DNA of 64,000 bases from an uncultured Saprospiraceae bacterium (GCA_938016265.1 CALLWB010000039.1:1-64000), one strand, 5' to 3'. Shown: positions 16,466 through 26,550, counted from the first letter of the stretch. Translations and numbers: made by a program. Notes: generated by a model not told the origin, from the letters alone.

Positions 16466-18307
16466 TTATCCGTTCATGGAAATCATAAACTCGTCATTGT
16501 TGGTTGTACCTCGCATGTTGTTCAGTAGGAAGTTCATCGCTTCTTCTGGATTCATGTCTGCAAGGTGGTTTCTTAGCAAATACATCCGTTGTACGGTGTC
16601 TTTGTCAAGCAGCAAGTCATCACGTCGAGTACTGGATTTTACAATGTCAATAGAAGGGTAGATTCGCTTGTTAGACAATCCACGATCCAATTGAAGCTCC
16701 ATGTTACCAGTACCTTTAAACTCTTCGAAGATGACGCTGTCCATTTTAGAACCAGTGTCAATCAACGCGGTCGCTAGTATAGTAAGCGATCCACCGCCTT
16801 CAATATTACGAGCCGCTCCGAAAAACTGCTTTGGTTTGTGCAGTGCATTTGCTTCCACACCACCGGAAAGTACTTTTCCACTAGCAGGAGCAACCGTATT
16901 GTATGCTCGGGCAAGTCGGGTGATTGAATCTAGAAGAATAACTACATCGTGGCCACATTCTACCAGTCGTTTTGATTTTTCTAAAACGATATTGGCAACA
17001 CGTACGTGGCGATCAGCTGGCTCATCAAATGTAGAAGCAACTACTTCCGCTTTGCAGCTACGCTGCATGTCGGTCACCTCCTCAGGGCGCTCATCTACTA
17101 ACAAAATCAGCAAATAAACTTCCGGGTGGTTTTTAGCAATCGCTCCAGCGATATCTTTCAATAAAAATGTTTTACCAGTTTTAGGTTGTGCAACGATCAG
17201 TCCACGTTGTCCTTTTCCAATTGGTGTAAACAAGTCAATGATCCTTGTTGTGTATTGTTTTGGATCAGAAGCTAATTTCAGTTTTTCTTTAGGGAAAAGT
17301 GGTGTCAGGTAGTCAAACGGCACTCGATCACGCGCTTCGTGTGGCTCGCGACCGTTGATGTAAGAAACTTTAAGCAAAGCGAAATATTTCTCTCCTTCTT
17401 TTGGAGGACGAATTGCACCCTGTACCGTATCTCCAGTTTTCAACCCAAACAATTTGATTTGTGAAGGGGAAACATAAATATCATCAGGAGAAGTCAGGTA
17501 GTTGTAGTCTGCAGAACGAAGGAATCCATATCCGTCAGGCATCATCTCTAGAACACCATCGCCTTCAATTATGCCGTCAAATTCGACATTGAACGCTGGT
17601 TTTTGAGGGCGCTTTCTTTCTTGTCTGTCTTCTCTTTCCTGGTGGTCTTCTTTTCCGTTTCTTTTTTCATCTGACTTTTGAGCTGCAGGTCGTGCGTCTC
17701 TGTCGTTTCTGTTATTTCTATCGTTACGATCATTGCGATCGTTTCTGTCATTTCTATCCGACCGTTCTGTACGTGCTGGTTTTTCAGAACGCTCCTCTTT
17801 TGCAGGTCGTTCATTTCTTGAGCGGTCTTCTTTTTCAGAACGTTCTTCTTTTGCAGGTTGGTCTTCTTTTGCAGGTCGTTCCGTTCTTGGGCTGTCTGTT
17901 TTTTCTGTTTTGGCAACGCGTGGTTTTTTGGCAGGCGCTTTTCTAACAGGAGCTTTAGTGCGAATACTTTCTTCACTAACAGAGACTTCCGCAACTTCTT
18001 TAGTTGCTTCTTTTATTTTCTCCATTTTTTCGGCGACCTTTTCCTCTATTGTTTCTTTCTGCGTTTTTCTTTTTCTTGTTTTTGGGGCTGCTGCCGCTGC
18101 CTTTCTTCTTGGAGCAGCTTTTGCCTTTGCTTTCGGCACTGCTTTTTTCGGAGCACCTTCTACTTCACCAGATATTGCCTGGTAATCGAGTATTTTGTAA
18201 ATTAAATCTTGCTTGTTTAGCTTTTTATAAGAAGTGATTTTCAATTTCTCTGCTATGTCTTTCAGCTCAGGGACGAGCATCTCATTCAATTGAAGAATAT
18301 CGTACAT
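16466..18307 (-). CDS. rho: Transcription termination factor Rho with long disordered insert
   Basis: This 613-residue protein is far longer than E. coli Rho (419 aa). Residues 1-50 are the helical Rho N-domain ([16 protein letters not shown]). Residues about 55-240 are a Lys/Arg/Glu/Asp/Pro/Ala-rich low-complexity insert, including several consecutive R-N-D triplets near 190-210. The RNA-binding cold-shock-like domain follows ([14 protein letters not shown]...[10 protein letters not shown]). The ATPase domain has the Walker A AQPKTGKT and [13 protein letters not shown], with the ring-closing region [11 protein letters not shown]. Rho is the hexameric helicase that ends transcription. Such inserts are typical of Bacteroidota Rho. 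It starts at ATG 18307 and stands alone. Confidence 0.96.
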   Translation of the reverse strand: MYDILQLNEMLVPELKDIAEKLKITSYKKLNKQDLIYKILDYQAISGEVEGAPKKAVPKAKAKAAPRRKAAAAAPKTRKRKTQKETIEEKVAEKMEKIKEATKEVAEVSVSEESIRTKAPVRKAPAKKPRVAKTEKTDSPRTERPAKEDQPAKEERSEKEDRSRNERPAKEERSEKPARTERSDRNDRNDRNDRNDRNNRNDRDARPAAQKSDEKRNGKEDHQEREDRQERKRPQKPAFNVEFDGIIEGDGVLEMMPDGYGFLRSADYNYLTSPDDIYVSPSQIKLFGLKTGDTVQGAIRPPKEGEKYFALLKVSYINGREPHEARDRVPFDYLTPLFPKEKLKLASDPKQYTTRIIDLFTPIGKGQRGLIVAQPKTGKTFLLKDIAGAIAKNHPEVYLLILLVDERPEEVTDMQRSCKAEVVASTFDEPADRHVRVANIVLEKSKRLVECGHDVVILLDSITRLARAYNTVAPASGKVLSGGVEANALHKPKQFFGAARNIEGGGSLTILATALIDTGSKMDSVIFEEFKGTGNMELQLDRGLSNKRIYPSIDIVKSSTRRDDLLLDKDTVQRMYLLRNHLADMNPEEAMNFLLNNMRGTTNNDEFMISMNG

Positions 18308-18729
18308 AATTTATATGTTGTGTTTAAAATTTTAAAGTTGTTTTGCTTGTTTCAAAAAGCAGGCGGGAGTTATATAAGGGTCCTGACTTAAACTTTATTT
18401 TTGTGAAATAATTTTTATTGAAAATTTGGAAGGGTTTATCTATATACGTTTGGAATACCAATATTGTTGTTATGTTAAATGAAATAACATCGATTGTTGT
18501 TGCCTGTAGATTTGGTCTCTTACAATAAAACAAAAGGGAAAGTACGTGATATGAGGAACTAATTTCCTTACTTTGCTATTATTGTCTAATAAAATCTGTT
18601 GAGATTGGCTTGCAAAAAATGCTATTAGAAGGAACACTAAATGTGGTTACGCTGGTAAAATTACATTTAATTTTTAAATTCAAATAGTATCTTTGGTAAA
18701 ATTTCTAAAAATATAGTAAAAAACATTTT
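18308..18729. other. Divergent intergenic region between rho and serS
   Basis: These 422 bases are AT-rich, with no supported gene. One candidate promoter element for serS is noted separately at 18688-18695. The region toward rho is long enough for an untranslated leader, as expected if Rho is autoregulated, but no specific structure is convincing. Confidence 0.6.
18688..18695 (+). promoter_or_regulatory. Candidate -7 element of the serS promoter
   Basis: TATCTTTG is an exact TAnnTTTG match 34 bp before the serS ATG, the same octamer as in front of rpmH. No clear -33 partner is visible. Confidence 0.45.
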
Positions 18730-20004
18730 ATGCTCCAGGTAAATTTTCTTAAAAATAATAAAGAATTAGTGCTAAATCGGTTTAAGGTTAGAGGCCTTGA
18801 TGCCGCAGAAACAGTGGGGAAAGTCCTGGAAATGGATGATCAAAGAAAAGCCCTCCAGTCTAAATTGGACAATACACAAGCAGAAATAAATAGTGCATCG
18901 AAAGAAGTTGGGAAACTGTTCGCTCAAGGCAAACAAGAGGAAGCAAACGGCATAAAAGCAAGAGTCGCCGAACTTAAAGAGACCCAAAAAGCAGTCAACA
19001 ATGAGTTGGCAGAACTCAAGCCTGCCCTCCAGGATCTACTCCTTACCCTTCCTAATGTACCACACGAATCTGTCCCTCCAGGCAACACCGACGAAGACAA
19101 CGAAGTATTCAAAGCTTGGCACACCGACTTGCCTACTCTAGACGACAGTGCACAACCTCACTGGGAACTAGCAAAAAAATACGACATCATCGATTTCGAA
19201 TTAGGGGTCAAAATCACAGGCGCTGGATTTCCAGTCTTCAAAGGAAAAGGCGCTCAATTAAAACGAGCCTTGATCAACTTCTTCTTAAATGAAGCTCGGG
19301 ACGCTGGATATCAAGAAATTATGCCCCCACTCCTCGTAAACGAAGCTTCTGCATTTGCCACAGGGCAACTTCCTGACAAAGAGGGACAGATGTACCATGT
19401 TACTGCTCAAAACTTTTTTCTTATCCCAACAGCAGAAGTGCCAGTTACCAATATATATAGAGATGTGATCGTCAAAGAAGCAGATTTCCCGATCAAGCTT
19501 ACCGGACACACACCTTGTTTTAGAGTAGAGGCTGGATCCTATGGCGCACACGTCCGGGGACTAAATCGGGTACATCAGTTTGACAAAGTAGAGATTGTTC
19601 AAATTGTACATCCTGAAAAATCTTACGAAACCCTCCAAACTATGGTCAAACACATTGAAGGTTTATTGATAAAATTGGAGTTGCCCTATCGAATCTTGCG
19701 ATTGTGCGGTGGCGATCTTGGATTTACTTCCGCCTTAACTTTTGACTTCGAAGTGTATTCTGCAGCGCAAAAACGTTGGTTGGAAGTTAGTTCTGTTTCA
19801 AATTTTGAAACATTCCAATCAAACAGAATGAAACTGCGATTCAAAAATGAAAATAAAAAAACGGTTTTAGCTCATACGCTCAATGGAAGTGCCTTGGCTT
19901 TAGCAAGAATTGTAGCCTCCTTGCTAGAAAACCATCAGACAGCTGACGGGATTACTATTCCAAAAGCATTACAACCTTATACGATGTTCGATAAAATTTC
20001 ATAG
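18730..20004 (+). CDS. serS: Seryl-tRNA synthetase
   Basis: This 424-residue class II aminoacyl-tRNA synthetase has the usual length. The N-terminal coiled-coil arm that contacts tRNA-Ser spans about 30-105 (Lys/Glu/Gln-rich helices). The catalytic core has motif 2, FRVEAGSYGAHVRGLNRVHQF, shown here only as GLNRVHQFDKVE, and motif 3, NGSALALARIVASLLEN. The segment LEVSSVSNFETFQSNRM corresponds to the serine/ATP pocket (usually E-(I/V)-S-S-C-S-N); here Val replaces the usual Cys. It starts at ATG 18730 and stands alone on the plus strand. Confidence 0.96.
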   Translation: MLQVNFLKNNKELVLNRFKVRGLDAAETVGKVLEMDDQRKALQSKLDNTQAEINSASKEVGKLFAQGKQEEANGIKARVAELKETQKAVNNELAELKPALQDLLLTLPNVPHESVPPGNTDEDNEVFKAWHTDLPTLDDSAQPHWELAKKYDIIDFELGVKITGAGFPVFKGKGAQLKRALINFFLNEARDAGYQEIMPPLLVNEASAFATGQLPDKEGQMYHVTAQNFFLIPTAEVPVTNIYRDVIVKEADFPIKLTGHTPCFRVEAGSYGAHVRGLNRVHQFDKVEIVQIVHPEKSYETLQTMVKHIEGLLIKLELPYRILRLCGGDLGFTSALTFDFEVYSAAQKRWLEVSSVSNFETFQSNRMKLRFKNENKKTVLAHTLNGSALALARIVASLLENHQTADGITIPKALQPYTMFDKIS

Positions 20005-20182
20005 CTGGTCGATGATAGTTACTGATTTATCTAAATTGAATAGTCTGGTCGTAACTCTGGTACAGTTTTTTAGTATTAGTGTAATAAACAAACTAAAATT
20101 TCCCTACATTTCAGTAGTGACAAAAAACGGAAGAATTAGTCTAAACAGTGAATCAAAAATTATAAAAAAATAACAATTAGCA

Positions 20183-20866
20183 ATGGGATATATGATTATT
20201 ACAGCCATCATGGCCGGTATCGGCGGATTGATTGGCAAAGTGCTCAAGAGTAAAATCGAAAAATACGCAAAAGTGCCGCTCCAGTCTGGTATGACCGGAG
20301 CAGAAGTGGCCAAGCAAATGCTCGATCACTATGGTTTGCACGATGTTCAAATCGTACAAGGACAAGGTTACCTGAGTGACCATTACAATCCGACCTCAAA
20401 AACAATCAGTTTGAGTCCGATTATCTATGGAGGCAATTCTGTTGCAGCGGCTGCGGTAGCAGCACACGAGTGCGGTCATGCCGTGCAACATGCAGAAGCT
20501 TACGCATTTTTACAAATGCGATCTAAGGTGGTACCAATGGTTCAGTTTTCGTCAAAAGCCCAACAATATGTGCTGATGGCTACTTTTATGGGGCTAAGCG
20601 CAGGAGCAAATGGCATGATTATGTTGGCTTGCGTTATTCTTTTCGGAGTTACTGCAATGTTTAGCTTCATCACCCTCCCCGTTGAGTTTGATGCCAGTAA
20701 ACGAGCATTGGCCTGGTTGGATGACACTGGAGTTGCTACCGGATCAGATTACACAGGTGCCAAAGACGCGCTTAAGTGGGCTGCTATGACTTATGTCTCT
20801 GCTGCACTTTCTGCCTTAGTTATGGTGCTTTATTTCCTAATGCGCTACATGAATTCTAGCCGATAA
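20183..20866 (+). CDS. Neutral zinc metallopeptidase, membrane-embedded (Zn_peptidase_2 family)
   Basis: This 227-residue protein has an N-terminal TM helix, then VAAHECGHAVQHAEAYAFLQMR, which contains the HExxH zinc motif, then further TM helices (about 130-165 and 200-220). Length and arrangement match the bacterial family annotated as zinc metallopeptidase (YugP-like). Its substrates are unknown. The third zinc ligand probably lies in FDASKRALAWL (FDAS.RA is the conserved signature). The ATG at 20183 follows serS by 178 bp, and a strong hairpin terminator lies 27 bp after the stop. Confidence 0.88.
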   Translation: MGYMIITAIMAGIGGLIGKVLKSKIEKYAKVPLQSGMTGAEVAKQMLDHYGLHDVQIVQGQGYLSDHYNPTSKTISLSPIIYGGNSVAAAAVAAHECGHAVQHAEAYAFLQMRSKVVPMVQFSSKAQQYVLMATFMGLSAGANGMIMLACVILFGVTAMFSFITLPVEFDASKRALAWLDDTGVATGSDYTGAKDALKWAAMTYVSAALSALVMVLYFLMRYMNSSR

Positions 20867-20892
20867 TTTTTTAATAGTTATTGGTGTAAATG

Positions 20893-20940
20893 GTAAATGG
20901 TTGTCGGTTCAAATAGAGCCAACAACCATTTACTATTTTA
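20893..20940 (+). terminator. Intrinsic terminator after the zinc peptidase gene
   Basis: The arms 20893-20904 (GTAAATGGTTGT) and 20922-20933 (ACAACCATTTAC) are perfect 12-bp complements and are followed by TATTTTA. An inner GG/CC pairing shortens the loop. Confidence 0.8.
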
Positions 20941-20962
20941 CGAATAAGTAATAACTACTTTA

Positions 20963-21070
20963 AGGGCGTGTCCCTGCGGGCCGGTCCTTTCCGGGCGCGG
21001 CATTTGCCTTGGTGCTGCACACTGTCGCTGTCGCTCCACCCTCCAAGCACCTCACGCGCGCAAATGCTAT
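20963..21070. repeat. GC-rich, highly structured intergenic element (REP-like)
   Basis: About 108 bases much richer in G and C than the surroundings. Nested inverted repeats are visible: GCATTTGC (21000-21007) with GCAAATGC (21060-21067), and inside them GGTGCT (21011-21016) with AGCACC (21046-21051). A CCGG-N6-CCGG hairpin lies near 20980. The opening GGGCGTGTCCCTGCGGG resembles repeats I recall from many Bacteroidota intergenic regions, but only one copy is in this window. Confidence 0.5.
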
Positions 21071-21138
21071 TTTGTCAGATTGTCAAGGGGAGATTGCTGT
21101 TAGACAACAGTTGTCCGTCAGAATAAAGCGGATATCCA

Positions 21139-21984
21139 TTAACCATCATATCGATAACCATCAACATTAAATTTTCTACGGTGGTGGTGCCTCTTTTTTC
21201 CGTCGTGGCCATGTTTGTTGGGAAGTTCTTTAGCGAGCTTTGCGATGCCAAAAACAGAAATTAACGCAATCGCTATACCGCCGAAAACGAATAAGAACAC
21301 CGCTCCTCCAACAGACCCTGCGCAAAGAAGGGCACAAGTTCCTACCGCAACACCAATGCCAAGCGCTGTTACAGAAATCATGGACAGTATTAGCAATATC
21401 CTTTTTTTTGTGTCATCCTTGTCTTGTTTTTTTATATTTCTCAATTCCGATCTGAACTCCTGAATTTTTGTTTTGATTTTTTTTCTGAAAGATTTCTTTC
21501 TTGGAGACTGGTTTTCCATGCGCGGCTTATTGACAACGAATACAGCATTGGGCGCACTAATCACGCTACTATGTGGGGAGAGGTCGCCTTCTTGGAGGTG
21601 ATTGTTCACGCTTAGGGAAAGGCATGCGGTATACAAAATCACAAAACTAAAGTCGAGCAGTTTCTGCTTTACATAAGCAAATCGAAGTTGATTCTTTTTT
21701 GGATAAACCAAAAAGCAGATACACAGGAGAAAGCCAGCAGTTGGCAATAGTAGTTTTGATTCTCCCCAATTCATTAGGTATAACAAGGTGCCTAAAAACA
21801 GCGCATTTGCAATTGCCAACACGTGGAAGACGGTGATGATGATTCTAGTAGTTTTCGGATGGTTTTGTGCCCATCTGGAAAACTTAGAAAGGTGAGGTAA
21901 TGCCCAGAAATAAAAGGTGTTGAGCTGGAGTAGTGTGTTGTTTGGTGGTGTGTTGTTTTTTTCTTGATTCGACAAATCTTTCAT
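21139..21984 (-). CDS. Polytopic membrane protein with a His/Lys-rich C-terminal tail
   Basis: This 281-residue protein is not assigned to a named family. Three TM helices lie at about 47-68, 75-93 and 108-128. A basic cytosolic linker (about 155-195) leads to two further Gly/Ala-rich helices (TALGIGVAVGTCALLCAGSVGG..., about 200-250), and then a strongly basic tail with HGHDGKKRHHHRRK. The Gly/Ala-rich pair resembles a segment seen in several Saprospiria hypothetical proteins. The His cluster could bind metal but is just as likely a charged cytosolic anchor. It starts at ATG 21984. Confidence 0.7.
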   Translation of the reverse strand: MKDLSNQEKNNTPPNNTLLQLNTFYFWALPHLSKFSRWAQNHPKTTRIIITVFHVLAIANALFLGTLLYLMNWGESKLLLPTAGFLLCICFLVYPKKNQLRFAYVKQKLLDFSFVILYTACLSLSVNNHLQEGDLSPHSSVISAPNAVFVVNKPRMENQSPRKKSFRKKIKTKIQEFRSELRNIKKQDKDDTKKRILLILSMISVTALGIGVAVGTCALLCAGSVGGAVFLFVFGGIAIALISVFGIAKLAKELPNKHGHDGKKRHHHRRKFNVDGYRYDG

Positions 21985-22123
21985 TTTTCTTGTTGTTTAG
22001 TTAGTTCAAAAATCTTAACCTGATTAGGTGAAACAAAGATTCAAGAATCAGCACTAGAAAACAAGAAAAAACGGACCGTTTCTGAAATTTAGGAAATTTG
22101 TCGAAATAATTGAGTGGGTGTGC

Positions 22124-23284
22124 TTACTCAAATTCATCATCCCAGATGTTGCGTTCGCGGATTTCCATTTCTTCGTCGAGCTCCTTGAGTTCCAGGTCGT
22201 CGAAGGCGGGGTTTGAGAAATAGTTGTCAGGGAGTTGTTTTCCTTTGTAGTAGGAAAGCATGGAGTCGTTGTCGATGATTCGGATATAATCACCAGACAA
22301 GGTTTCTATATAAATCCATTGTTTAGTAGGTATTCCCTCCCCCAAATCCCCACGAAAAGCTACACCTTCCTGAAAAGAGTTTTTCAAATATTGTTTGTCC
22401 TCTAGTTGGAAAGCGACTGGAGGATTGTTGGTCTCGAACCCTAGTTTTTGGACTTCAAACAAGGGGATTTCAGATTCTACGGCAATAGAAAACAAGCCCT
22501 TTTTCCGTTTTACGTACAGCAGATTCTCCTTGTTATTTTGAGAAAGCAGCTGAAAGGATTTGTCGGTGTCACCTGTCTTCCAGTCGAGTTGAGTGATATG
22601 ATTGACCAAGAGGTGTTTGTTGTTTACGGCTAGGCTGTCTCCTTCCTCCAGGTCATATTGCGGGTGTTCTCCGATGTCAGTTTTTCTTCGGCGGCGGGGC
22701 TTGTTTGCTGCGGGGAGGGCTGTTCCTGCAATTGACTTAGCGCCGTATTCGCCTTTTACAGGATAGTCGTTTATGCCTATAAATTGCTCAAGGCGTTCCT
22801 CTATCTGTTGGATTTGTGCACTGTCGGTGCTGCCGATGGATAATAGATTTTTGTCTTCTCCGTTTTTTAGTTTTGCGCGCAACTCGTAGGAGTAAGAAGC
22901 GGTGCCGTTTTTGGAGTTTTTCTTAGATTCTTTTACGTAAAGCTGGTCAATCTCTGTTGTTGATAGTTTAGTATTCCCTTTCCACCAAGGGATTGGCCGG
23001 TGCACAATGTTCAATTGATCATAAGATATATCGATAATCGTTTTATTTAGCAACCCACATAACGAAGTATACCCCATACCTAGACCAACAGCAACATGAA
23101 GAACGCTGAAAAGAATCATAATTGGTGCCCCGCCTGCAATAGCTGCTCCAATCCAGACTAATAAAAAGGCATTCCAAATAAGAGAAAAAAGCAGTAAAAA
23201 AAGTACGCCTGGAGTAAACCATTTATAAGTAATGGTTAGATTGTTATTGTCTTCGTAAATGTCTAGTTTCTTGGGGCCAAACAT
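22124..23284 (-). CDS. Membrane-anchored protein of unknown function
   Basis: This 386-residue protein has two to three TM helices at about 25-95 (FTPGVLFLLLFSLIWNAFLL...). The first 25 residues and the remaining 290 are soluble and beta-rich. The segment MLSYYKGKQLPDNYFSNPAFDDLE precedes an acidic tail (ELDEEMEIRERNIWDDEFE, cited in part). I do not recognise a family. It may be a membrane-proximal PH-like domain protein, since DIYEDNNNLTITYKWFT and the later 'ISYDQLNIVHRP' segment recall bacterial PH repeats. It starts at ATG 23284 and follows no close neighbour. Confidence 0.7.
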   Translation of the reverse strand: MFGPKKLDIYEDNNNLTITYKWFTPGVLFLLLFSLIWNAFLLVWIGAAIAGGAPIMILFSVLHVAVGLGMGYTSLCGLLNKTIIDISYDQLNIVHRPIPWWKGNTKLSTTEIDQLYVKESKKNSKNGTASYSYELRAKLKNGEDKNLLSIGSTDSAQIQQIEERLEQFIGINDYPVKGEYGAKSIAGTALPAANKPRRRRKTDIGEHPQYDLEEGDSLAVNNKHLLVNHITQLDWKTGDTDKSFQLLSQNNKENLLYVKRKKGLFSIAVESEIPLFEVQKLGFETNNPPVAFQLEDKQYLKNSFQEGVAFRGDLGEGIPTKQWIYIETLSGDYIRIIDNDSMLSYYKGKQLPDNYFSNPAFDDLELKELDEEMEIRERNIWDDEFE

Positions 23285-23822
23285 AAAGCAGCTTTAAGGT
23301 TTGAGATAAAAAGTAGTTCCTTTTAGATAAAACGAGAATGTGAAAATAATAATTCCACAAATTTAATTCATTTTACTAATCTATATTATTTTGGACCACC
23401 TTGGGACTACAGGGCTTCGCTGACAGAAAGCATGTTGACACATTCCTCACCATTTATCAATCCGCCATCAACCATTAAGGAACCCGTGTCAATTTATTCC
23501 GATTATTGCAAGCTTGACTCCGCTCAGCAGCATCGCTAAGGCAATGGCAAAAGGTGTCGGTGTGGGCATTGACCATTCCCAATAAGACAAAATAACACGG
23601 AAATAACAAGTAGTGAAATAAATTTTATTTTTCTAAGATTGAGGTGTAATACAAGTAAGACATCTTTTGCCAAGAAGAAATAATTAAAGTGGGGACTAGA
23701 ACCTATCTAAATGTGAAGGGGATGATTAGCTAAGGTGTTGACTTGCTACAAAATAAACAAAGGGATAAAAAAAACTATGTTTAGTTAGAATACGATTAAA
23801 GAAATTGCGTGCTTTTGCTTGG
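23285..23822. other. Long intergenic stretch with a compositionally different core
   Basis: These 538 bases hold no supported gene. Bases about 23395-23580 are noticeably richer in G and C than the flanks and read through on the plus strand for roughly 50 codons without a plausible start. They may be a relic of an inserted element or a non-coding repeat. I see no terminal inverted repeats. Confidence 0.4.
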
Positions 23823-24584
23823 TTATTTACTGTTTGGAGAGGAAAGTTGTTTCTCTTTGATTTTGACATACCGTAGAAATACGCCCCAGGCCATGATTGC
23901 ACTAACAATAAATCCGACTCGGCCATCGAGAAATCCCAGTTTCAGAAAATAATGCTTGAAAAAACGAAAGGCAGGTTTCCCCCATAAGTGATAGAGCGTC
24001 ACCTTCTTTGTTTTTGGATAATAATCTTCTGCAGACCAGTGGGCATAACGCTCCATCTTTGCTAGGAAATGGCTAATATCCTTGTAAGTATTGTGTATTA
24101 GTTTTTGCTGCAATTGACCAACCGGGCCATCTGCGATCATCTCTGCATGTACTTTTTTCTCTTCGTATTTTGCTTTGTCCTTATGGAATAGTCGGATGAC
24201 TTTGTCATTTTGCCAACCACAATATTTTACTGGTTTATTCATAAAGTAATTCTCCCTGCCTATCCAGTAAGCGACCTTGGAAGGTACTGTTTGAAGGAGT
24301 TCTTTGATTTCTTGTTGTAGGCCAGGGGTCACCCGTTCGTCAGCATCTACGATCAGAATCCAATCATGTGTTGTTTGGGGGATTGCCCAGTTCTTTTGGT
24401 TAGCGGAGTTGATGTATTCCCGTTGTAGTAGGGTTGTATTAAATTCTTTCGCGATGGCTAATGTTTCATCGGTACTAAAGGAGTCAATCACTAAAATTTC
24501 ATCTGCCCATGCCACGGATTCCAGTACAGCCCGCATGTTGTGCGCTTCATTAAAGCAGGGGATGATTACCGAAAGGGAAAGCAT
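23823..24584 (-). CDS. Family 2 glycosyltransferase (WaaE/KdtX-like)
   Basis: From ATG 24584 the product is 253 aa and starts MLSLSVIIPCFNEAHNM, the standard GT-A opening. The nucleotide-sugar site is present as ILVIDSFSTDET and the metal-binding DxD-type motif as LIVDADERVTPGL. The LGFLDGRVGFIVSAIMAWGVFLRYVK end is typical of the WaaE/KdtX-like glucosyltransferases that add a sugar to the lipopolysaccharide inner core. Acceptor specificity is inferred only. A TTG start at 24632 would overlap the upstream antiporter gene. The 28-bp gap between them suggests an operon. Confidence 0.88.
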   Translation of the reverse strand: MLSLSVIIPCFNEAHNMRAVLESVAWADEILVIDSFSTDETLAIAKEFNTTLLQREYINSANQKNWAIPQTTHDWILIVDADERVTPGLQQEIKELLQTVPSKVAYWIGRENYFMNKPVKYCGWQNDKVIRLFHKDKAKYEEKKVHAEMIADGPVGQLQQKLIHNTYKDISHFLAKMERYAHWSAEDYYPKTKKVTLYHLWGKPAFRFFKHYFLKLGFLDGRVGFIVSAIMAWGVFLRYVKIKEKQLSSPNSK

Positions 24585-24612
24585 AAACGATTTTATTTGG
24601 TCAAAGGATGGC

Positions 24613-26457
24613 CTATTCCAGTTTTTTTCCAAGATAGACTAATGTGTCTCCTTCATGGATAGTTGGGAAGTCTCCAGAGGTAAGTATGTTGAGTTTTCCT
24701 TCATTATTTTTTAAGAATAGTGGAATGCTTTCGTGTTTGCCGAATATAGAGTTTAGGGTTTTCTCGAAGTCCTCCTGCGAAGTCAACAGATATTCATGGA
24801 TAGTAGGATAGTCTCGCGCAACCTCACTAAAATTGATGAAGTCATCCGTTTTGGAGAAGAGTGTTTCTGAGGGATTTTCTATCTTGCCTGAAGTCAATTC
24901 TTCTGAAGAAATAAACCGATAAGCGCCATTCTCTCCAAAATTGTCCTGCAGTCGATCTATGGCTACTTTGTTAACATTATCATTCCCCGTCATGGTTAGC
25001 AAATATCCCATACTCAGCAATTCAAAATTGTCTTTGAAGTCGTCGTTGTACACGTTGCCCTCCAGCGCACCGAGGCCAATTTTTTTACAAGTTTCGATGG
25101 CCTCTTTGTTAGAATCGACAAGGATGACATCTCGACCGTTTTCTGTAAGGTATTTTCCGATGAGGCGAGAGCCCTGACCAGCGCCGACAATCATTATACC
25201 ATCAGAACTTGCCTGCTGAACCCCTAGGAGACTGGCCATCAGTTTGGCGGTGGTGGCATTAAGCAAAACCGTACCAAGTACAATCAAGAAGACAAGTGGC
25301 GTAATGACTTCAGCACCAGGGACACCCTCTTGAGTCAAGGTCAAGCCAAACAGAGAAGCGATACCCGCTGCAACGATCCCTCTTGGGCCAACCCAACTAA
25401 TAAAAAGTTTTTCATTAAAATTTAAATCAGACCCGTGCGTACTAAGGAATACACCAATTGGACGGATGATAAAAACCACAATCGCAAAAACGATCATCAT
25501 CTTCGTGTCAATCATTTCCAATTGCTCGACATTGATATTCGCGGAAAGCAAAATAAACAATATTGAAATCAGTAAAACGGTAATCGACTCCTTGAAATCC
25601 AGAATTTCTTTTAGTTCTTTAAGGTCCATGTTGCCCATAGACATTCCCATTACCACTACCGTCAACAGCCCAGAATGGGCCGCTAATTGCTCTGCAAAAA
25701 CAAAGGAGAAAACCACAACCGCTAAGGATAGAACATTGAGCAAATAATGAGGGACGAGCTTTCGTTCTATCATTTTCGCAAGCACAAAAGCACAACCATA
25801 GCCGACAGCAAACCCCGTCACTACGATTAGGCCAAACCCTTTGAGGGTTTCTGCAAGAAAAGAACCCCCACTTCCATGGCCGCCTTCCATCTGAACATCC
25901 AGGCCAGATTGAATAAAATTGAACACGATAACGGCTGCTAGTGCTCCAATAGGGTCTATGAGTATTCCTTCCCATTTGAGGACCGCAGATACATTTTTGT
26001 TTAGTGGAACATTTCTTAAAATCGGCGCAATCACCGTCGGTCCAGTAACAATGATCAGACCGCCAAACAAAAACGCTATCGGCCAAGAAAGCCCAATCAC
26101 GTAATGTGCAGCCAACCCGCCACCAATAAAAGTAACAAGAGAGCCGACAGAAATCAATTTGACAATGGCCGGGCCGACATTTGCTATCTCACTCCGTTTT
26201 AAAGTGAGCCCGCCTTCAAATAGAATAACCGCGATGGCTAACTCTACAAAATGAAACAACCCTTCACCAGCAAACAATCCGTGGCCTGTATTGCTGTCAT
26301 ATTCGGGGTTAATGAGTTTGTGATGTAAAAAGTATTCTGCGATTGGCCCGACAGCCAATCCAATTAATATCAAAGGTAAGATGGCTGGTACCCGCATCTT
26401 CCATGCGAGCCACTGGGCCGCGATTCCTAAAATTAATATTCCTCCAAGTTCTACCAT
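24613..26457 (-). CDS. CPA-type Na+(K+)/H+ antiporter with RCK (TrkA-N) domain
   Basis: This 614-residue protein has 12-13 TM helices over residues 1-400 (VELAIAVILFEGGLTLKRSEIANV is the family-typical helix 4 region, cited in part as FEGGLTLKRSEI). A cytosolic RCK/TrkA-N Rossmann domain begins at about 415 with GIMIVGAGQGSRLIGKYL, followed by a C-terminal segment with a TrkA-C-like fold. The motif IDPIGALAAV gives the paired acidic region of the transport site. Proteins of this design exchange monovalent cations for protons and are gated by NAD(H) or nucleotides. It starts at ATG 26457 and is followed by the glycosyltransferase gene. Confidence 0.9.
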   Translation of the reverse strand: MVELGGILILGIAAQWLAWKMRVPAILPLILIGLAVGPIAEYFLHHKLINPEYDSNTGHGLFAGEGLFHFVELAIAVILFEGGLTLKRSEIANVGPAIVKLISVGSLVTFIGGGLAAHYVIGLSWPIAFLFGGLIIVTGPTVIAPILRNVPLNKNVSAVLKWEGILIDPIGALAAVIVFNFIQSGLDVQMEGGHGSGGSFLAETLKGFGLIVVTGFAVGYGCAFVLAKMIERKLVPHYLLNVLSLAVVVFSFVFAEQLAAHSGLLTVVVMGMSMGNMDLKELKEILDFKESITVLLISILFILLSANINVEQLEMIDTKMMIVFAIVVFIIRPIGVFLSTHGSDLNFNEKLFISWVGPRGIVAAGIASLFGLTLTQEGVPGAEVITPLVFLIVLGTVLLNATTAKLMASLLGVQQASSDGIMIVGAGQGSRLIGKYLTENGRDVILVDSNKEAIETCKKIGLGALEGNVYNDDFKDNFELLSMGYLLTMTGNDNVNKVAIDRLQDNFGENGAYRFISSEELTSGKIENPSETLFSKTDDFINFSEVARDYPTIHEYLLTSQEDFEKTLNSIFGKHESIPLFLKNNEGKLNILTSGDFPTIHEGDTLVYLGKKLE

Positions 26458-26550
26458 AAATTATTTAGTTCTGCTGGCAATAGCATACAATAATAGCAAA
26501 TATATGGAAGGTATGCTAAAATTGTAAAAAAATGCTATCTGGCAAGTGGG

